From Bacilli bacterium (lineage in GTDB: Bacteria; Bacillota_I; Bacilli_A; RFN20; CAG-288), in assembly GCA_900770925.1 (NCBI GenBank), contig CAAGLY010000008.1, positions 1-47,800 of the forward strand: a DNA stretch of 47,800 bases. Direction: 5' to 3'. Position numbers and translations under genes: made by a program. How positions within the stretch are numbered: position 1 is the stretch's first letter; each line of letters starts with the position of its first letter. Positions 31,748 to 38,806 of this stretch are shown one piece after another. The notes beneath the pieces were generated by a model. The model ran no database searches, was not told where the DNA came from, and saw nothing but the letters and a program-made list of their open reading frames with translations.

Positions 31748-33019
31748 ATGGATTCATTATTGAACAAAGTGATTTATCAGGTCTTCATCCGGAACTACAC
31801 GGAAGAGGGAACATTGAAAGCCTTCCTTCCCTGCATCAAGGAGATTAAGAAAAGAACAAACGCCGATATTCTTTATTCTATGCCGGTCAATCCAATCGGA
31901 GAATACAGGAAAAAAGGTGTGCTTGGCTGTCCTTATTCCATCAAGGACTATGAAACCATCAATCCGCAGCTTGGAACTTTAGAAGATTTCAAGGCGGTGG
32001 TCGAGGAAACCCATAAGAACCATAGGAAGTTCAGGTTAGATAGGGTCTTCAATCATACCTCCCGTGATTCAAAGCTGTTAAAGGAACATCCGGATTTCTT
32101 CTACAAGGACAAAGACGGAAATCCAAGTCGCAAGGTCGAAGAATGGTCTGATGTCTGCGATTTAGATCATACAAATCCGGAAGTGGAAGAATATTTAGTC
32201 GGAATCCTGAAGAGATTCGTTTCTTACGGAGTTGACGGATTCCGTTTCGATGTCGGCTCCCTGATTCCAGCTTCCTTCTTTAAGAAAGCCCGGGAAGCCT
32301 TAGGAGAAGATATCATCTTCCTGTCCGAATCCGTCGATCAGGAAAGGATCAATTCTTTCCGCAGGCATGGTTTCTCCGCTAGGTCTAACGGAGAATTAGC
32401 TACTGGCGGAAGGAACCTCTTCTATCATTACAATTCTTATCTTTATCTTTCCAAATACCTACAGGACTTTGATCCAAGTGAGCTGTTTGTCTATAAATGC
32501 AGGGTTAACCTTGAATCGGCTTCTATTCCGGCAAATACTGCTATTGTCCGTGCTATCGAGAACCATGACCGGACAAGAATCGCGGCTTATTCCGATAGTA
32601 AGCTTGTTGCCTTAAATGTCCTTGCTTACTCTTTCTTTACCAAAGGTCCTTCCTTTGTCTATAGGGACGAAGAGTACGGACAGACCCATACTCCTTCTCT
32701 CTTTGATAAGGATACCCTTCATTCCCGTCATGATGAAGAGACCTACTCTCTCTTTAAGAAACTTGTTGCCCTTAAACAGCGCAAGGAAAACAAAGAGCTT
32801 AACCACACTGTCTTAGATCAGGAACGCTCCACCTATATCAAAGGCGTGAACGCCTATAAGGGAGGCAAAGAGGAAATCGGCCTCTTCTCTCTTAATCCGG
32901 CAGGAACTAATATCCCTGTTGAAAAAGGCACCTACCTTGATCTGATTTCCGATAAGGAAGTCGTTTCGGACGGAACGGTCTTTGTTACCTATCCTAGGCT
33001 TCTTTCCCGTAAGGATTAG
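31748..33019 (+). CDS. GH13 alpha-amylase-family glycosidase
   Basis: A 423-residue cytoplasmic GH13 enzyme of the oligo-1,6-glucosidase/trehalose type, probably hydrolysing short alpha-glucosides. Conserved regions: IYQVFIRNYTEEGTLKAFLP; PVNPIGEYRKKGVLGCPYS; H-M-KF-M-LD-M-VFNHTS with AGG at 32024, 32033 and 32042 (relatives MKVMLDVVYNHTS); nucleophile Asp in VDGFRFDVGSLIP; Glu in FLSESV; and HD in IENHDRTRIA. It is shorter than the usual 500-560, with reduced peripheral domains. ATG at 31748 follows GAGGTAATAACC. The 3' end overlaps the convergent gene by 26 bases. Confidence 0.85.
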   Translation: MDSLLNKVIYQVFIRNYTEEGTLKAFLPCIKEIKKRTNADILYSMPVNPIGEYRKKGVLGCPYSIKDYETINPQLGTLEDFKAVVEETHKNHRKFRLDRVFNHTSRDSKLLKEHPDFFYKDKDGNPSRKVEEWSDVCDLDHTNPEVEEYLVGILKRFVSYGVDGFRFDVGSLIPASFFKKAREALGEDIIFLSESVDQERINSFRRHGFSARSNGELATGGRNLFYHYNSYLYLSKYLQDFDPSELFVYKCRVNLESASIPANTAIVRAIENHDRTRIAAYSDSKLVALNVLAYSFFTKGPSFVYRDEEYGQTHTPSLFDKDTLHSRHDEETYSLFKKLVALKQRKENKELNHTVLDQERSTYIKGVNAYKGGKEEIGLFSLNPAGTNIPVEKGTYLDLISDKEVVSDGTVFVTYPRLLSRKD

Positions 33020-33668
33020 TCTTTTTAAAGAATTCTTTCTCTGTATCTGAACCAAGAAGGTTTCTTGCTTCCTGATAATAGCTATCTGCCCTCTCTATCT
33101 TCTCTTTCAAGGAAACAAAGAAGCCTTCTTTTTCATTGTCATAGCGAAGATAGGAAAGATAAGTGACCTTGTCTCCTTCACTGCTTTTCTCTCGGGGAAG
33201 AACAAGATTCCTTTCTGACTTTTTATAGTCAAAATCAAAACGGAGAATCCGGATATTATCCCTAAGCCCTAAAAAGGACTTAAGGAAGATCATCCCTGTC
33301 GAATCCTTGTAGAATTCAATAGAACGGCGTTTTGATTTTACGGAAGCATATCTTCCGATAAAATCCTCTTTCTTCCTGAAGGGAAGAACATGAAGAAGAT
33401 AAGTGAAGGAAAAATGATACGTTTCTGATTTCCTGGTCAGAATATATTTCCTTTTCGGATCTGCATTAGTCAGATCTACCCTGATTCTGTTTCCCTCCGC
33501 CTTAAGAGGAAGATAAGGGCTAGAGCCAGCTTCTAAATCATTCAGATCCGTTTTCGGGGAAGAAACAAAAGACAGGACATGAACATGCCCTGCCCTTAAT
33601 CTCAGTTCCCGAAAGGAAATATTCCTTCCGTACTCTTCATTGTCCAGGTAGAAGACTGGATCAGTCAT
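32994..33668 (-). CDS. Hypothetical protein coupled to the MgtC-like gene
   Basis: A 224-residue soluble protein beginning MTDPVFYLDNEEYGRN, rich in Lys/Arg and beta-strand-like segments (HVHVLSFVSS, YHFSFTYLLHVLPF). No signal peptide, membrane segment or known motif. The ATG at 33668 overlaps the last codons of the MgtC-like gene (stop at 33661), so it is translationally coupled. A longer frame to 33752 lies inside that gene and is unlikely to be used. The 3' end overlaps the convergent GH13 gene by 26 bases. Confidence 0.6.
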   Translation of the reverse strand: MTDPVFYLDNEEYGRNISFRELRLRAGHVHVLSFVSSPKTDLNDLEAGSSPYLPLKAEGNRIRVDLTNADPKRKYILTRKSETYHFSFTYLLHVLPFRKKEDFIGRYASVKSKRRSIEFYKDSTGMIFLKSFLGLRDNIRILRFDFDYKKSERNLVLPREKSSEGDKVTYLSYLRYDNEKEGFFVSLKEKIERADSYYQEARNLLGSDTEKEFFKKTNPYGKEA

Positions 33669-34473
33669 TCTGAACTTTTTCGTCCTTGCTGGTAGAACGG
33701 ACAATCGAGTAGACATAAGGATAGGAGGCGAAGGATTCACAGAAGTTGGCAATAGTTGCCTTATCCGTATGATAGGAAAAATAAACTGTCACGGAGACTT
33801 CGTCTCTGCCGTTATCTTTAATTCCTTTATGAGTAACAATGTTTTTGATAATCAGGGAATACTTGTCAGCCTGAGACCGGATTTCGTGCAGAATCGGAAT
33901 ATTAGGTGCAACTTTCATTTCCACATGTGGAGAATGGTTATCCAATATTTTCTCAAGCTTAGAAAGAACCAGAAGTAATGACCAAGCAAGAACCGTTACC
34001 AGAGTGGTTTCCACGACAAAACCGCAGCCACAGCCCATTCCGATTGAGGCTGAGAACCAGATAGTGGCTGCAGTAGTAAGGCCACGGATAGATAAGCCGT
34101 TCTTCACAATTGTGCCTGCACCCATGAAGCCGAAGCCCGCAAGAATAGAGGCTGCAATACGAGAAGCATCATAGTAAGGCGCCAGAAGCTGGCTCCCATC
34201 CGTGCCGCCAGACCTGCTTTTAGTAAAGAAGCCAGAGGTCTTCGCCATGGCTACACGGAGAGCATAAATCGAGATTGTCCTTACTAAAGAACTGGCGATA
34301 CCGATTATGACATGGGTTCTTAGACCGGCGGCCTGTCCTTTCCTTTCTCGCTCAAAGCCAATCAATCCGGTTAAAACCGCGGCAATGATTGTCGTAATAA
34401 CAGTAAAGAGAACAAGTCCCCATCCGTCCCATCTTCCAACTAAAGAAATAAGGTACTCATCAAAAGAAAGCAT
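33661..34473 (-). CDS. MgtC/SapB-family membrane protein
   Basis: A 270-residue protein. The N-terminal half has four or five membrane helices with family motifs: LIGFERERKGQAAGLRTH, ILAGFGFMGAGTIVKNG and IRGLTTAATIWFSASIGMG. The C-terminal half is a soluble ACT-like domain with VEMKVAPNIPILHEI and EVSVTVYFSYHTD. MgtC proteins modulate Mg2+ homeostasis or F-ATPase in some bacteria; the role here is not known. SSLV-M(AGG)-TISIY lies in a membrane helix, where Arg would be unfavourable. ATG at 34473 follows GGGAGGTG. Confidence 0.87.
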   Translation of the reverse strand: MLSFDEYLISLVGRWDGWGLVLFTVITTIIAAVLTGLIGFERERKGQAAGLRTHVIIGIASSLVRTISIYALRVAMAKTSGFFTKSRSGGTDGSQLLAPYYDASRIAASILAGFGFMGAGTIVKNGLSIRGLTTAATIWFSASIGMGCGCGFVVETTLVTVLAWSLLLVLSKLEKILDNHSPHVEMKVAPNIPILHEIRSQADKYSLIIKNIVTHKGIKDNGRDEVSVTVYFSYHTDKATIANFCESFASYPYVYSIVRSTSKDEKVQND

Positions 34474-34513
34474 AGTCAAACACCTCCCGACATTTTTTGC
34501 TAAAACTATCGAT

Positions 34514-34542
34514 ATTATAGGGATTTGAAAGCGATTATACAA
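34514..34542 (-). promoter_or_regulatory. Promoter of the MgtC-like operon
   Basis: Minus strand TTGTAT (34537-34542), 17-bp spacer, TATAAT (34514-34519). Confidence 0.72.
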
Positions 34543-34589
34543 GATTGCAATGAAACATTTCCCGATTATGCAAATTAATCAAATAATCA

Positions 34590-34620
34590 AAAACGAAAAG
34601 GGAGGCTGAATCAGCCTCCC
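34590..34620 (-). terminator. Terminator of the ThiT-like gene
   Basis: GGGAGGCTG (34600-34608), loop, CAGCCTCCC (34612-34620). On the minus strand it is followed by TTTTCGTTTTTG. Confidence 0.8.
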
Positions 34621-34648
34621 GATTGTCATGGAATTAATGAACTGTTTA

Positions 34649-35707
34649 TTAAGCTTCAACAGGTTCGTAGATTGGCTTATAGAAAGTGTACCGACCGACA
34701 ATGGCAACAATAGCCCTAACAAGGACGATAACAGAAACAGCAATCCTGTACCTATAGAACTGCTTATAGGTCCTCTTCACTTTGAAGTAACCGCAATAGA
34801 ATTCATCTTTATGGGTACCATAGACAAACTGATAGAAAGCATAGAGAATCCTAGCGAAGGCAACAATCAAAGAAATACCACTAAGCCAGAAATAACCAGT
34901 CCAGAAGTTCCAGCCCTTTAAGGATTCACCGCAGGGAGGAATTAAGGCAACCACATTCAGAGCAACGCAGATAATCCTGACAAAGGTGAATGCAGTTTCA
35001 ACAGAGAACCGGACAGAAGTGCCAACTTCGGCATTGTTATGTTTAGCGCTTTCCGGAATAAGAGGCAGAACAATCGGAAGCTTCCTTGTTTCGAATAGCG
35101 GTTTGCTGATTGCGACAAGAAGAAGGGTGCAGATCAGGATAGAAGGAACCATATAGCCGAGGTTATAACCTAAAGAATAGATTAGACCGCCCTTGTTCAG
35201 ATTCGGATTTAAAGCACCGGTACTCACATCATCCCAGCTGATAAATAGACCGGAGAAGAAGGAGCAGATAAACCGGGAAAATCCAGCAAGTGTCCTTCCG
35301 GCAACAAGCGACCAGGTCTTCTTTTCGAAGAACTGCTTGCGGAAGATAGAAGCAACACCCATCCTAGCAAAGCCAAGGAAGTAATCGAGAATCAGAGAGA
35401 GCCAATGATAGGCAACAGCACCATCGATAAGCCTGTCACAGACACCATACGCAAGGCCGATCCTTGTTCCCCAGATTGGTCCGCAATAGAGAGAAGTAAG
35501 AACAAGCGGAGCCATAATTAAGGAAATCGAACCTCCATTCGGGAAATTCAGTACCGTAACGAATTTGAAGACGCATTTGATGATGAGGGCTAAGGCAAGC
35601 CTCCTGGCAGAAACAACAATGGTGCTAAGTGCTTTTTTGGATTTAGTTCTTGCACCGACCTGTTTTGTTTTCTGTGGCTTAAACTCCGACTGTTTTGGAT
35701 TAATCAT
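34649..35707 (-). CDS. thiT: ThiT-like ECF transporter S component (thiamine)
   Basis: A 352-residue membrane protein that probably binds thiamine and works with a shared energy-coupling module (EcfA/A'/T, not in the window). The core at about 30-200 resembles ThiT: LNFPNGGSISLIMAPLVLTS, then GVCDRLIDG, LILDYFLGFA-M(AGG)-MGVAS. The C-terminal third adds three or four membrane segments absent from normal ThiT (~190 residues), for example WTGYFWLSGISLIVAFARIL. A TPP riboswitch in the leader supports the thiamine assignment independently of the protein. N-terminal SA-M-M(AGG AGG)-LALALII is again hydrophobic only with AGG = Met. Confidence 0.83.
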   Translation of the reverse strand: MINPKQSEFKPQKTKQVGARTKSKKALSTIVVSARRLALALIIKCVFKFVTVLNFPNGGSISLIMAPLVLTSLYCGPIWGTRIGLAYGVCDRLIDGAVAYHWLSLILDYFLGFARMGVASIFRKQFFEKKTWSLVAGRTLAGFSRFICSFFSGLFISWDDVSTGALNPNLNKGGLIYSLGYNLGYMVPSILICTLLLVAISKPLFETRKLPIVLPLIPESAKHNNAEVGTSVRFSVETAFTFVRIICVALNVVALIPPCGESLKGWNFWTGYFWLSGISLIVAFARILYAFYQFVYGTHKDEFYCGYFKVKRTYKQFYRYRIAVSVIVLVRAIVAIVGRYTFYKPIYEPVEA

Positions 35708-35724
35708 ATCGGCTATCCTTTCCG

Positions 35725-35769
35725 GGCAAAAAAATAATGTGCCCTAGCTGCAAGCCAAGGCACATTATT
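35725..35769 (-). terminator. Riboswitch-controlled terminator before thiT
   Basis: On the minus strand AATAATGTGCC, loop, GGGCACATTATT, TTTTTTG. It lies between the TPP aptamer and the thiT start, the expected expression platform. Confidence 0.8.
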
Positions 35770-35799
35770 GTATTGAGCTGATCTAAGAATGAATCGCTT

Positions 35800-35885
35800 A
35801 GATGGATAACTCCCTACACTGGTCTTGACCAACAGGTTCTAAGCGTTAGGCATAAGCCCTCTCAACCGCTTCTGTTACAAAGCAG
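35800..35885 (-). ncRNA. TPP riboswitch
   Basis: On the minus strand: P1 GTAAC...GTTAT (35874-35878 with 35806-35810), P2 AAGCG...CGCTT, the pyrimidine-sensing GTTGAGAGGG, a short P3 (GGC-TTAT-GCC), then GAACCTGTTGGTC...GACCAGTGTAGGGAG. This matches the THI-box consensus GAACCTGATctgg..taccagcgtAGGGA. P3 is very short, so the aptamer is compact. Thiamine pyrophosphate binding should favour the downstream terminator and switch thiT off. Confidence 0.85.
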
Positions 35886-35904
35886 TACCGCTGTTACGGG
35901 GAAT

Positions 35905-35933
35905 AGTATAGTCAGAGACCTAGCGATTGTAAA
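35905..35933 (-). promoter_or_regulatory. Promoter of the TPP riboswitch-thiT transcript
   Basis: Minus strand TTTACA (35928-35933), 17-bp spacer, TATACT (35905-35910). It overlaps the 3' end of the upstream gene (stop at 35912). Confidence 0.7.
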
Positions 35934-36601
35934 GAGCTGGATTGTTTCAGCTTCTTCGTCAGTCTGTCTTTTTTATCCTTCCTATCGATTGTCCAGGCTT
36001 TATCAATCTGCGCGATTGCCTTGATCGCAGCATCCACATTTTTGCTCTTTCCGCTTTTCTTGCCATCCTTCAGAGAAAGTGCAAACTCAGAAAGGCAGGA
36101 GCACCTCGCTAAGACAATTTTATTCGTCTTCTTGTCTCCATGACGGACAGATTCCTGTAATGCATGACTATAAAGAAGAACCCATGCTGAAAGGTAGGAA
36201 TCATTCCTGTGGTTAGAAAGATAAAGGTCCTTTACTTTTTCGATGTATTTCCTATCAAAGTAATGATCTGGTTTCCTGCGGAAACGGATCCTAGCCTGAA
36301 TCAATTCTAGAGGAAGCTCACCATTAAGTCCTTCCCGGATTCTATCGGGATTAACCTGGGAAGAGACGCCTTCTACATTATCGATGGAGTATCCTTTCTG
36401 AACAAGGGAAGAAATTTTCTTATTGAATCCGTTATAACTGAGGTAATGTCCTTTAAAAAAGAATTCATCGCTTTCCTGACAGTTATTAAAGAAAGTCGCG
36501 CTTTTCCGATTAGGAAAGACTTCCAGGACATCCCTGACTTTCCTGGTTCCTTTCCTATCATAACGATAATAGTATTTTGCTTTAGAATTAGCTTTTTTCA
36601 T
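35912..36601 (-). CDS. Hypothetical basic protein
   Basis: A 229-residue soluble protein, strongly basic (Lys/Arg) at both ends: KKANSKAKYYYRYDRKGTRK at the start and DRKDKKDRLTKKLKQ near the end. Predicted mainly helical. No catalytic motif, signal peptide or membrane segment is recognised. No clear Shine-Dalgarno sequence precedes ATG at 36601. Its charge would fit nucleic-acid binding, but that is a guess. Confidence 0.55.
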   Translation of the reverse strand: MKKANSKAKYYYRYDRKGTRKVRDVLEVFPNRKSATFFNNCQESDEFFFKGHYLSYNGFNKKISSLVQKGYSIDNVEGVSSQVNPDRIREGLNGELPLELIQARIRFRRKPDHYFDRKYIEKVKDLYLSNHRNDSYLSAWVLLYSHALQESVRHGDKKTNKIVLARCSCLSEFALSLKDGKKSGKSKNVDAAIKAIAQIDKAWTIDRKDKKDRLTKKLKQSSSLQSLGL

Positions 36602-36703
36602 TTGTAAACACTATAAAGCATTCTTATCCGTTTTTCTACCACACAAGGAAAGAAGTCCCCTTATTGAGAGGACTTTCCAGAAAATCAGGATTTAGATTCC
36701 GCT

Positions 36704-37974
36704 TTACTTCTTAATGAAGACTAATTCAATATCTTCTTCCCTGACTAAATCATGAAGTGCCATTTTCGGATTATCTCCGTCAAACACAAGATTGGAGATT
36801 GAATAATCAGGGGTTTCAGCAAAGTGTTCTTCATAATCGTCATCATATTCGAAGTCACTATCTAATTGGCGGGCCGAGTCTGCAACAAGAATCGGATTTC
36901 CGTTCTTATTCCAATCAAAGATAAAGTCAGCAGGATACATTAGGTCTTCAATATGCACTCTGGCTTTGCCGTTCTTGCGGAATTCAAGCGTAGACCCAGA
37001 ATAATTATCAGCCTCTTCAGAAACGGACCATTCTCCTATGAGCTTCTCCTCAATGGGATTGACAGTAGCCCCTTTCTTTTTAGTGGTGAAGCTTACCGTT
37101 TTAGTTGCTTTTGTTCCGTTTTCCTTATTTCCGGCAGAGGTGAAGATGACCAGAATTGTCTTATTGTCTTCGACATCCTCGTTCGCTTTCAGAATGTAGC
37201 CAGCATCCGTTTTCTCTAAAGTAGCTAAAGAAGCAGACTCAGAGGATAAAAAGCAGTATATCCCTGTTCAGCGGTGTCAGGAAGAACTTCGGCAGTAAGC
37301 AAAACAGAAGCTCCGCCTTTGATCTCGCCGCCCTCGCTATTGATACGGATAGCCCGGACAGGAGTTTTTTCGATGGTGATTTCCTTTGTCTGAGTCTGTC
37401 CGCTTGCCGTTTCCGTCTTCACAACGGCGACACCGGGATTCTTTGCATCGATTGTCTTTGTCTTTTCGTTATAGGTAGCAACAACCTTCTCACTAATTTC
37501 ATCTTTGTTCTTAACGGAAATTTTCCTCGTGTCGATTAGAGTGGAAGCATTCCCGTTGGTGCTGCTGACGATAAGCGGATAGGATCTGTCAGCATAATAC
37601 TTCTCACTAGAACTATCTAAGGAGATTAAAAGATCCGTGTAATAGAAATCGCTCTCTTTGATCTGACTCTCATTTTCCCTTAATGAATCAGATACAGATG
37701 CTAGGGATAAGGAAGTGGTTGAACTAGAAGTAGGGGTCCCCTCCCTTGCTTCCGTTTCAAAGTCTTCTGTCTTAAAAGTGAAATTTGTGACATATTCAAG
37801 TTCGTTCTTAAGACCAATCGCCAGAGATTCTTTACGATAGATAGTAACCGAAGAGTCCATCTCATCGGCAAAGGAGTACTGATTAGAAAGAGTAAATTTG
37901 ATATTGTTTTCACTAGTAAACTTCAGTGTAGAATGGAGGGCAGAATCAAGGAAAGCGTGGAGAAAAATTGCCCC
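36704..37974 (-). pseudogene. Frameshifted Ig-like (BIG2) surface protein, N-terminus lost
   Basis: Two overlapping frames together encode one protein. The 5' part (down to 37225) contains a BIG2-like domain: PVRAIRINSEGGEIKGG and VLLTAEVLPDTAEQGYTAF. The domain continues in the other frame as LSSESASLATLEKTDAGY, then VEDNKTILVIFTS, and ends with an acidic region (DFEYDDDYEEHFAE) at 36704. The break lies in the TTTTT run near 37250; one extra T would restore the frame. Upstream the frame stays open to a TGA at 37975 but has no start codon or signal peptide, so the N-terminus has been deleted. A sequencing error could explain the frameshift but not the missing start. Confidence 0.7.
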
Positions 37975-38228
37975 TCAATTACACAAACATAATGTAACTC
38001 TCTGATTTCTAAAAGCGGTGGTCTGTCATCGCTCTTCCACCGACCTAGACAGACCGCCAAAATGAACAAAAAACAAGACAACATTTCTTTTCCGTTCTTC
38101 AGTTCTTGCAAGGCTAATTCATAGATGCGGCTTTGCGCATCTTTGAATCTTTGAATGTTGTATTTGTTGTTATCTATGTTGTTCGTTTTTCTCGTCTTCT
38201 TTAATTTATCCTGGAAAGCGAATATCAC
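37975..38228 (-). pseudogene. Decayed DUF1810-family gene
   Basis: The intact-looking start ATG (38228) encodes FQDKLKKT...NIQRFKDAQSRIYELALQ-ELKNGKE. This closely matches the first 35 residues of DUF1810 proteins (F.DAQ...Y..AL.EL..G.K.SHWMWFIFPQ). Immediately afterwards the frame diverges. Traces of the expected sequence appear in the next frame (LFFVHFGGLS-M-SVEER) before a stop, so there are at least two frameshifts or deletions. It abuts the truncated BIG2 gene, and the junction looks like a deletion scar. Confidence 0.6.
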
Positions 38229-38238
38229 AGATTACAGG

Positions 38239-38270
38239 AAGGACCTAGTGGCTAGCCACTAGGTCCTTTT
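38239..38270. terminator. Perfect 30-bp palindrome, terminator-like
   Basis: Positions 38239-38268 equal their own reverse complement (centre CT/AG). It is followed by TT on the plus strand. Only two T follow on the minus strand, so it is better as a plus-strand terminator, yet no plus-strand gene lies directly upstream. Confidence 0.5.
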
Positions 38271-38323
38271 ACTACCCTCTATATCTTTTATCATTTCACT
38301 TTACAATTCATAATTAGTTAACC

Positions 38324-38368
38324 ATATGGAGCCCCGATTGAAAATCGTTGATTTTCAATTGGACATAT
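38324..38368. repeat. Inverted repeat flanked by CATATG
   Basis: ATTGAAAATC (38337-38346), GTT, GATTTTCAAT (38350-38359): a perfect 10-bp stem with a 3-base loop. It is flanked on each side by CATATG. No poly-T follows. It lies about 100 bases before the small ORF at 38458 and could be an operator or a small mobile-element relic. Confidence 0.45.
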
Positions 38369-38457
38369 GATAAAAAGTTAGCAACAAAGCGCATCCTAAA
38401 ACGGATAAGGAACAACTATCAACGCCCATTATTTATAACCAAAGGAGTTGACAAGCT

Positions 38458-38526
38458 ATGAAAAGGACAAAGCTATCAAAGACGAAGAAATCCGCCTATG
38501 TTTCGAGGAAACAGAACGGTATTTGA
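38458..38526 (+). CDS. 22-residue cationic peptide ORF
   Basis: ATG at 38458, ten bases after AAAGGAG, ending at TGA 38524-38526, with a strong hairpin directly after it. Decoded with AGG = Met: MKMTKLSKTKKSAYVSMKQN-GI. Short, Lys-rich, no signal. It could be a leader peptide or a small signalling peptide for the two-component system downstream; coding status is uncertain. Confidence 0.35.
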   Translation: MKRTKLSKTKKSAYVSRKQNGI

Positions 38527-38527
38527 G

Positions 38528-38570
38528 TGCGCTATTTTATAGGCGTAGGCCTATGAGATAGCGCATTTTA
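38528..38570 (+). terminator. Terminator after the 22-residue ORF
   Basis: TGCGCTAT (38528-38535) and ATAGCGCA (38558-38565) pair. An inner stem ATAGGC/GCCTAT extends the hairpin, and TTTT follows. Confidence 0.7.
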
Positions 38571-38631
38571 AAAAGAAGTTATTTCATTGCAGTAAAAGAC
38601 ATTGAGAAAAGAACATATGAGGAACTGACAC

Positions 38632-38751
38632 ATGACATACAACAGGAAATGTAAATCAAAGATTCTGGCGTTTCTGATCGGATTTGCAATGAGTTTTGCA
38701 TTGCTTCCATCAAATCCTTGTTCAAGAAAAAGAAGTAATATTTTGAAATAA
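38632..38751 (+). CDS. 39-residue putative secreted peptide
   Basis: ATG at 38632 with GAGGAA upstream, TAA at 38749-38751. With AGG = Met the N-terminus is MTYNMKCKSK, followed by a hydrophobic core (ILAFLIGFAMSFALL) and a short polar tail LPSNPCSRKRSNILK. This is the layout of a signal peptide plus a small exported peptide. It lies 55 bases upstream of a 7TM sensor gene, so a peptide-pheromone role is tempting but unproven. Confidence 0.45.
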   Translation: MTYNRKCKSKILAFLIGFAMSFALLPSNPCSRKRSNILK

Positions 38752-38806
38752 CGCTGATAATGAAAAGATACTGATTTGCATAAAGTCAGTTGCATAGGGA
38801 GTAAGG

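Noticed and set aside
2983..35707. AGG decoded as Leu rather than Met
   Set aside because: Several sites accept either, but KMSKS, VAMTGE, GWMND, WRGPM, CRMM and NVLDM specifically call for Met.
2983..35707. Reassignment of AGA or CGN codons as well
   Set aside because: Conserved arginines (GRSNVGKST in EngB, PGFRKGK in Tig, FANVR in GlgB, WRG in Mrp, TR in AckA) are CGC or CGT, and AGA fits Arg in YNGKRGP of TraX.
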